Shown here: in pieces, positions 11,823 through 24,113 of the stretch
Layout: the number at the start of each line of letters is the position of its first letter
Numbering within the stretch: the first letter of the stretch is position 1
DNA from: Cardiocondyla obscurior
Taxonomy: Eukaryota; Arthropoda; Insecta; Hymenoptera; Formicidae
DNA: 64,000 bases
Direction: 5' to 3'
Assembly (NCBI RefSeq): GCF_019399895.1
Contig: NC_091866.1
Location: 3,331,501-3,395,500, forward strand
Program-made: the position numbers and the translations under genes
The notes under the pieces: model-generated
Seen by the model: only the letters and a program-made list of their open reading frames with translations
Database searches by the model: none
What the model was told of the DNA's origin: nothing

Positions 11823-11872
<50 letters not shown>
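11823..11872 (+). repeat. (TA)25 microsatellite
   Basis: Twenty-five uninterrupted TA units, the longest perfect dinucleotide array in the window, flanked by T- and A-runs. It is probably length-polymorphic. Confidence 0.97.
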
Positions 11873-11876
<4 letters not shown>

Positions 11877-14142
11877 TTTAATTAAAAAGAAATACTTTTT
11901 TAAGTTTTCTTTTAAATAATTTTCTTCTGAATAAAATTTTTCACGCAAAGAAGTAATATGAAAAATAATTATATACAATTAAAAAAGGTTTATTAAACGT
12001 TTACTATTTACATAGATTACATCAAATTATTTAAATAATTTTCGTGTCGAATCCGTAAAATATTGCAAATAAATACGCCATTGCTTAGAAGTTTGAAACG
12101 AGCCGTGGTCGTCCGATGATGCTTCTTAATGCGAATTCTCGCTGTCCTCGGTAGAACTACCGTCGCAAACGAAATAACGCCGTAATGGAACGTCGGGGAG
12201 GGAATAATAAAAAGAAAAACGGCTGGTTTCTTCTCGCTTATCTCGCGGCCCGTGCGTTCCGATAACTCGCCGGCCAATTAATTACGTTGTACCCGCGCGT
12301 TGGTTCTTTGATGTCGAGATTCGTGTAGAACAGGACTTGCATTTTTCTTTTTTTTATTTCTTTTTTTTTTGCTCGCGCATAGCTTTCGCCACGGAACACG
12401 AATTTAAGGGAACAAATATCGTTTTAACTTGCCGTTACTAGGACGTAATTTTTATAAAGCCATTTAGCCGAGTAGATATGGAAAACCACTGTAGCTTTTC
12501 TGTAATACGGACTCTTTAACTTTCCCGTTCCGTCGTTTTTGCCCTTTTCTCTTCATCGAACTTTATTAGCCCATATGTATGATAATCGTCCGTTTAATTA
12601 AATGTTTCTTTACGTAAATGGTATCGATATGCAACAGTACGATTTATGGTAAATGCCTTGGAACGGCCGTTTCTTTCTCGGCCTCTTTTACACACTCCGT
12701 TTCGATAAAAACAGGTCGTTCTAAATTACGCATTTAATAACAAATGCTAAAAAGACTATTAATAATTAACGTATCTCTCTTTTTTTTCTTTTTTTTTTTT
12801 CTTATTTCCCCTCTTGCTTTTTATCTCGTTCGTGCAAAATGCACACCATGCGTGATACCTGAACATCGTTGTGCGACGCCGTTTGAACAGCGACCGAGCG
12901 TGTATTAATGGCCGCGTTCGCGAGCTCGCGCGCATCGCGCTGTTTTTGCCATCCGTAACATCGTATGCACCCAGCGAGATGCATACACTACGTGCAGCCT
13001 CCGGGCCCGCGTTGCAACTTCATTCCCGTCATTAAGCCCCATCGCCTTTTTATTTTGCGCCCGTTATTTCGCGTCCCGTAGCCGGTTCTTGCACCGCGCG
13101 CAAGAGGCATCGGTGTGTAAATAGGTGATCATTTGGATCGTTTAATTAGAGCTGTGTTAGAACGCGGTGTTAATAACGGCGGTATTAACGATTCAGTTAA
13201 ATTCACGAGATAATAAACGATTATCTACCGTGTCGTCAATTTTATTTTATTTTTTTCTTCCATACAGTACATTCTTGATACGCTAATTAAATATATTCCC
13301 GCATAATTGTCATTATGGATGTAAAAATTTTATTTTATTCTTGTCGAATATTGCCGATTATATTGCCGACACTTCGTCATCGATAATTTTAACGCCGATC
13401 GTCGCGGTTGCATTTCCGATTTTTGTTATTCCGTTAAGAGTAAAGATCGGTCGGCCGTTTGCTCATACATATTCGGGAACCTTTTCTCGCAAACACCCGA
13501 CCCGGGGAGGTCATGCACGTGACACACTGCGGGCGCGCGGACAGTGGTGGTCTCTGCCAATGGCCAGGCGATATTTCATAATTAGCTTTGAGGCCCATGC
13601 GTACACGAGTGCGTGCACGCAAGGTGCGTCCGCACGTCCTCCCCATCACGGCATGCCACGTTGTTGTGCCCACACATCGCCGATTAAATGCCGTATTAAC
13701 TCCGGGGCCCGTCATATTTTAGGCGGCCGGGTAGGAGAGAATTTCGCAGAGAACCGCTTCTCGAAAAAGGGGTTAAGATGTGGACCGAATAAAACATAAT
13801 ATAAAAAATGCAAATGAAAGAACATTTGCAGGAATATATATGTATTTGCTCGTTTTTCTTTTTCTTTTTTTTTAATTGTGCGATTTTTATCGATAAGCCG
13901 TGATAATTTACAAAATAATATTTTTATTCCGAGTTCGAGATCGTCACAAGTTACGAATAAAAAAAAGCAAGAAAATATCTATTTTTCAATATCAATTTGG
14001 ATTTATTTTATTTTTTTTTGCCATTTTTTATATTTTGAACCTATAAATTATTTTTTCGGGCAAATAGATTAAAGTGTTAATCTCCATTAATAGCTGGCCC
14101 TGGTCCTGATGTAGGGACGTCGGGGCGAAAGGATTGGAGAGC
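11873..14142. other. Noncoding stretch with CpG-dense blocks
   Basis: CpG-dense blocks at about 12840-13110 and 13430-13750 are separated by AT-rich DNA with T-runs. A 152-codon plus frame (13341-13799) is Arg/Ser/His-rich and unrecognised. It is probably chance. Confidence 0.5.
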
Positions 14143-14168
14143 GGGTGGGCAAAGGGGGGTAGGGGGGG
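14143..14168 (+). other. G-quadruplex motif
   Basis: G-runs of 3, 3, 6 and 7 with loops of 1, 4 and 2 nt satisfy the standard quadruplex pattern. Confidence 0.8.
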
Positions 14169-15049
14169 AAGTTAGCGAGGATCTGCCATCTCAGGGCATC
14201 GTCAAGTGATTTACGCGCGCGGATGTGGCATAGGTACGATAATTAAGCGAGAAACCGCCTGTACCGCTTCGATCGGGCCTCTTTTCACTCCTCTCGGCCG
14301 TTCTGCCGCGTGGGCGGTCTCTCTTGGGGCCCCGTCCAAATTTGACACGCGTATCATAACCCTTCGCAACGCAGCTCGCCGCGATCGGTCATTAAAATAT
14401 AATGTGCTAGCGGTGGAATATTTACGGTCAAGTAACGTAGAGATTACTATTTCGAATCTTAGACAAGACACGTTTCGCGAACACGTCGATTATCACGTTG
14501 CCGAATTTATGGCTATTATTTTTATAATATTTTCAGATAACAGTTAATACTTTCTAGAAACATTTTTATATATTGCATTAAAGAAAGTAAAGTATTAAAG
14601 CAATAATTCTAAGATATAATACGATAATAGTATTTGCATTTCAAAAATACCTCGGTAAAAGTTTTAAATTTCTCTCCTTTGAAATTTTTATGCTAATCAA
14701 TATTTCACTTTTAATATAATATTTCTGGCATATACGTATTTTTAAATGCGAGCAACGAAGAGAGATACGGAAATGAACTTCTGCCGAAGTCTCGCGTATC
14801 TCGGATTTTTAGTTCGCGCGAAAGAAAATTCGGCCAGCGGTGACGAGAGATTGTTATCGCGATTTTTAAGGCTGGAGCACTAGGGAGCTTGATAATAACG
14901 CAGAGATAAATCTCGACGACCGTCACGTTTCCTCATTTGTGCTGGCGCTGGTCGTAACGCGGGCTCAGCTTAAACGGGACCCCCAAAATTCGCGTCGGTC
15001 TCATACCTTCGCGTCCAGGTAAGAACGTAGCGACGGCATCTCCTTCAAT
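14169..15049. other. Noncoding stretch; isolated consensus donor
   Basis: No gene is recognised. A consensus donor ccag|gtaagaa sits at 15018/15019. The preceding 51 nt (from a ctcag at 14967) are open in two frames, but the upstream pyrimidine tract is poor. Confidence 0.4.
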
Positions 15050-15112
15050 GGAATTCCACCATCGAATTCCCGACCGGCAATTTGCCAGTTGCGTTCGAAT
15101 TTCGTGAATTCC
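15050..15112 (+). other. 63-nt imperfect hairpin
   Basis: The ends ggaattc...gaattcc pair. Inner segments (cgaattc/gttcgaa and ccggcaa/ttgccag) then pair with small bulges around a short loop, giving a pre-miRNA-sized fold. I recognise no known insect miRNA in either arm, and the pairing is interrupted. Confidence 0.4.
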
Positions 15113-17843
15113 TAGCCTGTGTATCGGGACCCCGGCGCTAATCGCCGTGGTCGATAGACACAAAAACGATCGCATAGACGTACGGACCACCCCACGTGAC
15201 CGTTCCTCGTTACTCGCTCGTACGATTCTGCGTGATATTTTACGCGACGGGAATATCTCACGAGGGAAGCTTTTCCACTTTTGTCAACCTACATTTGAAA
15301 ATGGACGTCCGGTAGCCTGCAGATATTAAAATATTTTTATCGACACGCGGGAGGGCTTGAATTTATTTATTCTTTCGATACCTTTAGGGATCTGAGCGAT
15401 AAATTTTCTGTACGATAATCGTGAACTGATCGTGTACTTTCCACCGTGCGTTCAATTGTCAACTGATTTCTGCATCAAGTCTCATTCAAATTGGCCAATT
15501 CGTTTTCGGAATATTTGCCGGGTAAACAGCAGACGAGCAAACAAACAGGCAAACATAAAGTTTGATAGAATCATCGTAGACGTCGTAATCGAAATGATGT
15601 TTATTGAACGAGAGTGAAATTGTCCTATGGCGTCATTTGATACTTTACGTTCGAAATAGCCGATGTATTATTAAATCTTTCCTGCGGCGAATTTAAAATA
15701 TTATTTCCGAAACTAACTCGGAAAGTTCGGGGTGGGAATAATCGATATTTACGCTGGAAAGCGTCTTTTTGTTTTAGTATTGCGCACAAAAATCCATCAA
15801 AGTAATGTTTACGTTCGAAAGATGCGTCAGACGCGTCGCGAATTGTCGCGTCGATCGGCTGTTACGAACTGCTCGCAAATCGATCGAAAAGTGCAATAGA
15901 GAAATAAAAACTCGAGGACAGGTTTAATCAGTTTTACGGCCGGATGCGCGCAAGATGGACGGTCGGATTGTAGTTCGCGGGTGGAGTTCTGATTGGAATT
16001 GGATCAAACAAGACGGACGATCGATCACACGACGTTGCTTTACGAGAGCCTGCACGCGTTTAACTGGTATCTGGCACGTGCATAGGTACGTAGTGCATCC
16101 AGACCGATCAGCGATCACGGGTGATATCCGCGTGAATACGTCGACAATTTATGAGAAGTCGATCCAATATTCGCGAGATGCACTCGATGCGAATTAAGCG
16201 CTGGAGCGAAAAATTCGTTTTTTTTTTTTTTTTTGACAGCCCGGAAAATTGTTATTAATATGAATTTTAATGCACTGAATTTTATTACCTCTAAAATTTT
16301 TATCATATACTTTATACGGAACGGATGTTTATAAAATCAATTTGCTGCGCGAGTAACTTTCGCGTTTTAATTGTTTGCGAGTTTCAATAGTTATTTTTAA
16401 CTTAAAATTGCGAGAGAGAGAAAAAGCGAGAGAAAAAAAAATTAATCTTCTATTTCATTATTTCAACATTTATGGAGAAAAAAAAAAGGTGTGAAAGCTA
16501 ATAATCGTACATACAAACGAATTTGTCAATATTCTTTTTATTTTTTCCGTAAGATAATCGAGCGTACGAAATGTATAGATTGTTATTTTCTCACAATTTT
16601 CGAATCTCGATGCGAAATGTTCGCCAGGTAGCAAATTATCACTTATCAGTTTCGACGCAGCAATTTCCCAAGCGGGAATCGTCGAAAGCGGATCGCGATC
16701 GTCGTAAAACGTGGTGTGCATTTTGCCGTTTGGCGATCGCGCGCGTTTGTGTTTCGCAAATGGATAACACCGCTGTTTCTTCGTCGACCATCCTGAATTA
16801 TACGACATTCACCGTGTAGTATAACACGTAGGTGCGAGGGGGTAGTGTCAACAGCCTCGTAAAGCGCGGGACGTGATCGATCGGCCGCCTCGTTTGATCC
16901 AATACCAATCAGGGCGCGGACGGCGAGCTGCAACATAGCTGCTCGTTTATCTTGCAGAATATCGTCCTGAATTTCTTGTCGTGTACATACGCGCCGTGCG
17001 GTGCGTTTTCCTTTTGAGCTCGAAAGTGTTTCGCTCGGGCTAATGAACGTCGTTTTTATCGTTGCAATAAGACCAGCTCCGCCCGGCCATGAAATCGGAT
17101 TCGCCGGGTGGAGTAACGAAGCCGATTCTTCGGCCCGATGTCGAAGTAGCGCATTTACTACAATTCCCGGCGCATTGACGCCTTCGCGAAACGTGGTCGT
17201 GATCGATGGATCGATATCTCATCGCGAAGTAATCATTTGCCACACTGACTGACTCAATGCCGAACCGAAGAGCGGGTGTTTATTAAAATCGTACGTTGGT
17301 CTGAATTATTTTAAACAAAATTTTAATGAGGGTGAGGTGGGGCAAAAATTAATTTTTAATTACTCTTGGTTATTCAAGATTACTACTGTCAGGTAGTAAC
17401 AAAGAAGTAAAAAATTTTTGACGGAATCGAAATAGAAATTAATCCATTGCTGAAAATCTTATGATGTTTTGAAATGTTAGAAACAGATAATTGTTGATTC
17501 AATTATTCACGCTTACAAAAATATTAAAAATGCTGTTTGAGGATTAAAAAAAAAAAAAAAAAGGCTTGACAGAATTTTATAGCCCTTGTACGATTTTTTT
17601 AGTTTTTATTCTAACGATCTAAATGAGTCGGCCCGCTAAGTAAAAGTATTAAGAGTCATTTAGATTAATCCAGACTAAATCCAGCTTTTGCTAATATTCT
17701 GTATTGCTCTCGACATTATCCTTCGGCGAATATCGCCTCCTGGCGAAAGTCGAGGAGCGGTGGCTGGCACACCTGGCGGATTAAACGTTCAGGCATTTAG
17801 GTACTTCTTCGGATGTATCTCTTAGAGAATGTCCTAATGGTTC
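15113..17843. other. Noncoding stretch, no gene recognised
   Basis: CpG-rich parts around 15.1-16.2 and 16.6-17.2 kb alternate with AT-rich parts. There is a T16 run near 16218, a GA tract near 16411 and an A17 run near 17546. A small 7-bp hairpin (ttactac/gtagtaa) lies at 17380-17399. Confidence 0.5.
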
Positions 17844-17960
17844 CCACTCGACATGACGATCCCCTTGCGTTCTTCTTTCCCGCGCTTCTCGGTCTTGCTC
17901 TTTTCGCCCACTTACACAAGTTGGATCCTCGAATCCTTCAGCCTCTTCAATGTCGAGTGG
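17844..17960. repeat. 11-bp inverted repeat with 95-bp loop
   Basis: ccactcgacat at 17844-17854 is matched by its exact reverse complement at 17950-17960. The interior does not pair convincingly, so this may be coincidental. Confidence 0.5.
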
Positions 17961-20900
17961 TATGGAGAGTTGTCTAAGAATTAGAGATGTGCTGAGGACT
18001 CACTCGAAATGGGTTTAAAGCACGAGGGGCACATGTCCGCGCAATGTCGAAAAACGGTGAAAAAAATGAAAGCACGTGGGAAGAAAAGCACGTATAAACT
18101 TAGAACGTACATAGGATAAATTATATGTTACTTAACATTTGTATTCTTGCTCGAATACAAAAGAGATTAATAGCACTGATTAAATTAGATTCTTTCACTT
18201 CTTTAAAATATATATTTTTATTATCTATATAAATCAAATCTATAATGAGAATATTGATTAGACGTGCTGCGTATACGCGCCAAGACATTTTTTTAGATTA
18301 AATAAAAGTACAGATTAATTAAAAAAAAAAAAAAAGAAAAAATAGAACCAAAAAAAAACGGTGAAAATCTCGTGGAATAAGAGGTCGTGTAACGCGCTTG
18401 AACATAGGGTAAATTGCAGCGGAAGTGTAACATGTCGAGTGCAACGTTCCAGAGCGCGATATTTCAGCGGCGCGTCTGACAAATGAGCGGCAATAGCTAC
18501 TTGCTGCACAGCGAGCGACCGAGCGGCAACAACATTCTGCCGCGGCAACCACCACTGACGAGAGCGAATGATTTACCCAGTAATACCGATAGGTTGTTAT
18601 GATCGATTCGTACATTAATGCCGGTTAGATGCACGCTCAGGGTCGGGCTGCTACCACGAGAGAATATCTCGTTGCGGCGATATGTCTTTGGGTCCAAAAG
18701 ATTATACACACTGGCTTGTTCGTGGCGATAATTATGATTTGTGACGGTCAAAACGAGGGAAGATGTAACAAATTACAAAAGGATGAGGAAATAATAAATT
18801 TTTACATTTTATAATCTTATTTTCTCTTTCCCTTTTTTTTTCTTTTTACTCTCGGCTATTTCTCTCTGCTAATTTCACTTTTCGCTCTAGTATCTGTATA
18901 AAAAATATATATATTAATAATTAATATTTTTATTTCCATGATATTATGTAATTTTTTTTTTTACTTTTATGAATCTAATCTTTTGGACGCGTATGACGAA
19001 TAGCGATAAAGATCTCGTCAGAGGTGATTGTATGTCCCGTGCTACCTTAGCTTTATACGTCTTCGTAAAGAAATGTCTTTAAAACAGCTCGATGTACACG
19101 ATCTGTGTCGTGGCGTGACGATTTTTATTCTTTCGTACGAGATCTATCACGTTATTGCGGCCCTGTGTCGCGACGGGCGTCCAATGCGCTTCTCTCGGTA
19201 TTACACATCGATGTCGATGTTCTGAGGGAACCATCGTATATAAGCGTTGCATACGCCGATTGATGTTTGCGAGAGCACATACGTGCATAGAGAGGTACAC
19301 GTATTTACAGAGCGGCTGAGAGAGGCGGTCCAATTTCGGTGCCGATGTTCGATTTGACGCCGTGACGCAGGTAGAATCTCTATATCGGGGGTGCAAGGTA
19401 TCAATACTTTGCGTTCGCATTGCTATCAAAAATAAGTATCAACGGCATCGTCTTAGTAAACAGTATTGATGACGAAGAATTATTTATTCTTTTTTTTTCA
19501 ATTACGAAAATGCGCATTAAAAGTATGTTTTATTAATAAGGTAATTAAAACAAATTATTATACATATGTGTAAAGTAGATGGTACATTTATGAAATTTAT
19601 TTCTATACCAGAAAAGTATAAAATAAACATATGACGACGCACAGTACCTACTAATATTAAATAGTACAGTTTTTATCTAACAAGTAGGAATATTAATTTG
19701 GTTTTTTTTATGGTATTGTATGATTTATTATTTTGAATATTAGCATTTATGGTCATAGATATAAAGTACTCCGTAATTTCTCTCTCTTTCTCTCGCGCTG
19801 TCTCTATTTGTCTGAGTACCGATTCTCGATTTATCAAAGTGACTTCCCTCGAGGGAATTTATGGCCGCTCCGCTTGTGCTATCTCCAAGATAACCGATTT
19901 TTGCGAATTGAATGATGGATTCTGATGCGAGAGTTCGAACTACACGTAAACGACGATTCGTCAGTGTTCGATTCGATTCAAATTAGGGCAATATCAGACT
20001 GCGAAAATTCGTTTACGTATACATTAAATATCGCATACGTCGCATATAATAATATAGAAAAATCAGGGAATTAAGAACAATACATACTGGAAAAACAAGA
20101 TCAACTTAACACAAGGAATAAAAAAAAGTCTACCCGCGTTTCCACATATTTTGTGAAAGAAATTATTTTTCTTTGGAAGCCCGCGATTGCCTCGTTTCAC
20201 ATTTTGCATCGGTAGAGACGTATTATTGACGTATCGCGGTAGCGGGAACCGGTTTTCTCGTCCGCTCTCGGTCGCGGGCGAAATTATTCCCGTCATTAAA
20301 CTGACGTCCCGGCGCCCTCGAGATGAAGGCACGGCGTTTGCCGGTTTTATGAACACTTGCATTTTACTGGTTTAATCTCTCTTTCTCGCGAAGTTGGCAC
20401 GCCCCCGCCGCCTCTCGGCGGATATTCAACCGCCGGGCCGACGGCTTTTTCTCGATCCCATCGTCGTTTTCCCGGATAATGCCGCGGATGTCGCGGTTTA
20501 GGAGTACCACCTTCTTCTCTCCTTGCGCTTTTACGTAGGTGCCGCGGGATTTGCGTTATTCTATCCCGAAATCACCTTCGGAAAAAAATCGTAACGCACT
20601 CGACATCGATCAGACGATCTAACGAGTTCACGAAGGACCGTGAAACATCGGAAGTAGCTCCGCGCACGATTTTGTAGGCACGCCAATAATGGACCGATAT
20701 AAATTTTTAATATATTCGCGCACAAATTTTATGCGATTGAAAGCGTGCTGTAATATTTATTACTTTCGAAGTAACGCTTGTTTCTTTAATGTCGAGAATA
20801 ATTATTCAGATATATTATTTTAATCTCGGCGAGATAACCGTGGAGCGCCCCGTCGAAATTAATCGCGGACGGTTTGATACGTCGAGAAAGAAACGAATAT

Positions 20901-21428
20901 TTGAAATGCCGGTCAAAAGACGGATTAATTCATAGAGAGTTACAAATGAATTTGCGACGTTTAATTCTCAGCAAAGAATTCCGCGTCGCTGCGAGCCCGG
21001 AATCTCTTTCATGATACATAGAAGGGGCGCTTTTTTTCCCGCCACTTTACGGCATCCGGCGTGGGTCGGAAAGAAGGCTTCCCCTCCTCGGTACTTTTGG
21101 TGTATAATGTTCGCCACCGGTTAAAAGAATAGGCAACGCACTCGTGGCAGGCCGAGTGCTATTGTCCTAAAAGCCGCGCCCCGTCCTCTTTAAAGCGCAC
21201 GCGAGTTTTCTCCCTTCGTTGCGCGATCCCCGCAATTTTCTCGCCGAGGGTTGGACGGAGAGCCGCGAGATCTTGAAACCGTAAGAGTAACCGCGAGAAC
21301 ATTCGAAGAGTCTTCATGAAAACTCGTATTGAATTTTTAAGAAGCACTCTTCCGGTCGTAAGGAAGCCTCGAAATGAAATAGTCGCCTTTTTCGTCGCTA
21401 ATTCTGGTTAGTCCGATCATGTCTGTTC
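17961..21428. other. Noncoding stretch, no gene recognised
   Basis: Includes A- and T-runs (18320-18358, 18833-18848), a CT-rich tract near 19780, and CpG-rich DNA at 20.2-21.3 kb. Frames of up to 116 codons here are unrecognised. Confidence 0.5.
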
Positions 21429-21480
21429 CTCCAAAAACTCGAGTTTTTCCTAAAACTCCAAGAACTCGAGTCTTTCTCCT
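21429..21480. repeat. 27-bp tandem duplication with 16-bp palindrome
   Basis: Two imperfect copies, each starting with ctccaa and containing aactcgagt, lie 27 bp apart. The first contains a perfect palindrome, aaaaactcgagttttt (21433-21448). The second has diverged by transitions. Confidence 0.75.
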
Positions 21481-23204
21481 TCTCTCTTTTTCTCTTTTTT
21501 TTTGGAATTTTTTTTTATTTTTGAGAATAAATTTTTTCTAGCAATTTGAAACTGTATAGTTTCTGTAAATGTTAACAATACTATAGTTGATTTTATTAAT
21601 TCTTTTGAACTGGTCTTCGATTTTATTTTGAATTATTAGATAAGACAATAATATAGGAATTTAGAGAAGTAAAAATATTTTGTACTAAACCATTGACTGT
21701 ATTAATGTCAACGAATAAAATCGCGTCGCGATTCGTTACCGAAAGGCTCGATTGTTGCATAAACAATGACCGGGCATTATTCGCATCGCTTCTTTTCGCC
21801 TGCGACCCGGTTCAAATCCGGTTATTAAAAGCCGCGGTGGACTGCATAATATACGCGACGACGGTGCGTAATGCGCTAACGATCCGTTAAGTTCGTCGGC
21901 TAATTAGATCGGACACTCACCTGGACGCGCCTAATGCGAACGGATGCAAATGACACCTAACGAGCGACTTCCAGAGAAAAAGAACGTGGCTAAGCTTTTT
22001 TCTCACTCGCGCGCCACTGCGATCGAATTCATGAACTTCGCATTTTAAAAACGTTTTATGTGTGCGTTATAAAACGCGAAGAAAGAATCTCTTAATGACG
22101 GGTACAAATTTTTGTCCAACTGCAGATCTGTTTTATCTATTATTAAATTCGGTGATTAGAGTGCGCGCATATGTAATTAAACGCATGTAAAAAAATGTGA
22201 CAACAAAATAATTATAAAGAAAAAAGAAATAATAATTTATTTATTACGTTACTCGTCGCTGATAAAATTAATTAACTTTATGCGTGTGCCATAATAATAT
22301 TCATAAATAATGATAATCTTGGATATTACCGTAATTTCGCTATCTTCGTATTTTGCAAATCAACAAGTAGCTGCGTTACAACCTCGCGGCCGTGCATCGC
22401 TTTGCCTGTCACTTGATAAGTTATATATTTTTTTTTTTTAATTTAGATAGCGAAATGCATGGAAACTACTTAAAATATTCATGCGAAATGATGTAGACGT
22501 TTAAGGAGAATTAAGAATGTTGTAAATACGCTTCATAAATTTATTCCTCTTAAAATGACACGGACTGCTTACGTATCGATATTAATGCTCAATCACGGAA
22601 TATATATGTTGTACACTCGTGCGTATCGTTCGTTGATTTATTTTACCCACAAGGATGCGTATACATTATTTATTGACGCAATCGGATATCTTGCGAATTG
22701 AGTTAAATAAAGTAATAAAATCAGATCAAAATGCTGATTGCAACGTGCATTTATTTCGAATTTATAAAATAATTTCGCCGGCATAAATAGTCGCGTAAAA
22801 ATAAATTTTATATCAATATCAGATTTGATATTGCTTTTCGTTGGTGACAAATATTTCAGAAGTCGTGACAGAATTACAACGAATTTAGTTTAGTTATTAT
22901 TTTAACAGCCGTAAGTAATAAACGTTGAGTCAAATATGTACAATCGATCCGATGATTAATCCGACGGTTGAATAATTTCGATAAGACGTAAATGTAATTA
23001 ATTTGCATACCGGTGTCTCGGTAATTCTTTAAAAATCTATCGATAAATGTCTCTAGCTGCAATGTCAATCGTGATTCAGCTACACTTAATGCGACCGGCA
23101 GCACACAAAGCTCGTTAGAAATTATTTCAGGTGGAATTTATTTATTGCGACGGGACGAGCGTTTATAGTGCCGACATTATCTTTTCCATCGCGGCGGTTT
23201 TCAC
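21481..23204. other. AT-rich noncoding stretch
   Basis: No gene is recognised. A tRNA B-box-like string at 21809-21819 lacks the rest of a tRNA. A consensus minus-strand donor ccag|gtgagt ends at 21921 without a credible acceptor. Confidence 0.5.
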
Positions 23205-23248
23205 AAAGAGAGAGAGAGAAAGAGAGAGTAAGAGAGAGAGGAGAAGGG
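23205..23248 (+). repeat. GA microsatellite
   Basis: Degenerate (GA)n with a few A and T interruptions. Confidence 0.9.
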
Positions 23249-23936
23249 TACCACCCGTTTGCTTTCTAAATTTTTCTGATGATGCAGTAGCGAGCGAAAG
23301 GTTCACGTGTCCCACGTGTGCGGCGGCATATCGCGTTTGATATCGATAACATACCGCGCGTGGAGGAATTAATCAAACTCTAGTGCACGCTTCACGTTTA
23401 GCGCTATTCATAATTTTATTTGAAATTGAATTTTATCTGCTCAATAAATTAATTCTATCGCTCGATAATTGGCTTAATATATCAGTTCTTGTTCTAAAAT
23501 ATTAAATCATGAGAATGCGTATATTTCTTTTTCAACACGTTTTTACAATGCGAGGCGCAGAGATCTCTTAATTATTTCTTTACCTAGAACTCCGTTTAAA
23601 AAAAAAAAAAAAAAAGGGAAAAGTATTGCCGATTATTACGGGCCTTAACATACTGAGACTATTCGAAGAAAAAAAAAAAAAAAATAGGCACGGGACATAA
23701 AATCCTTTTACGTCGAAGGCTTCGATTAATCTCAATTAATGCGCATACGTGTGCACGCATGCACGCGCGATTGCACATCGGGCGCTATCTTTTGATAGCA
23801 CTTTCGTCGTTGCGGGCACGTACGCGATCGCGCGCGCCGATCGTTATTTCGTTTTTTTTAATTAGCCCGAACGAAGAAAGCTCTCGCGCGCTTAACATTC
23901 GAATGAACTACTTCTGTGCGCCGGCCGATAATTAAG
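23249..23936. other. Noncoding stretch with two long A-runs
   Basis: A18 at 23598-23615 and A16 at 23669-23684. CpG-rich DNA begins at about 23740, with a small hairpin gctatc/gatagc near 23784. Confidence 0.55.
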
Positions 23937-24113
23937 ATTGATGGCGAATACGAATGCGTAATTGCGCCGGACGCGGCGCTTTTTTTCGCGCGGTGCCGCG
24001 CGTACTTCATCAATCACCAGGCATTTTTTGAGCTCTGGGCCGCGCCGCGCTACGCCGCGTCGTTGCAGCACATTCCGCGCGCGCCTCGCTCGTCCGCGCA
24101 ACGCTATATCGAG
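23937..24113 (+). CDS. Possible internal coding exon (59 codons)
   Basis: This CpG-dense block carries a plus-strand frame running to gag|gtaaag, a good donor. Counting from ...aattaag at 23936 gives 177 nt, exactly 59 codons, phase 0 at both ends. The peptide (starting IDGEYECVIAPDAALFFARC) is rich in aromatic and acidic residues and lacks the Arg/Ser bias of nearby chance frames, which makes it the most protein-like stretch I found. Weaknesses: the acceptor has A at -3 and a poor pyrimidine tract, the frame opens only about 12 codons further upstream, and the family is unknown. A conserved regulatory block could look the same. Confidence 0.25.

Noticed and set aside
17380..17399. ctgtcaggtag string recalling miR-8
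   Set aside because: The match is partial, and the local fold is only a 7-bp stem with a 6-nt loop, far too short for a miRNA precursor.
18009..18120. Zinc-knuckle-like GHMSAQC in a short plus frame, possible Gag remnant
   Set aside because: The first two cysteines of CCHC are missing, a stop lies just upstream, and nothing nearby resembles a retroelement.
21809..21819. ggttcaaatcc, an exact match to a tRNA B-box or T-arm
   Set aside because: The T-stem has a mismatch, no A-box or anticodon arm lies upstream, and the acceptor stem does not pair.
21921..22066. Minus-strand open stretch ending at a perfect ccag|gtgagt donor
   Set aside because: No credible acceptor or pyrimidine tract. Perfect donors are expected about twice by chance in both strands of 64 kb.
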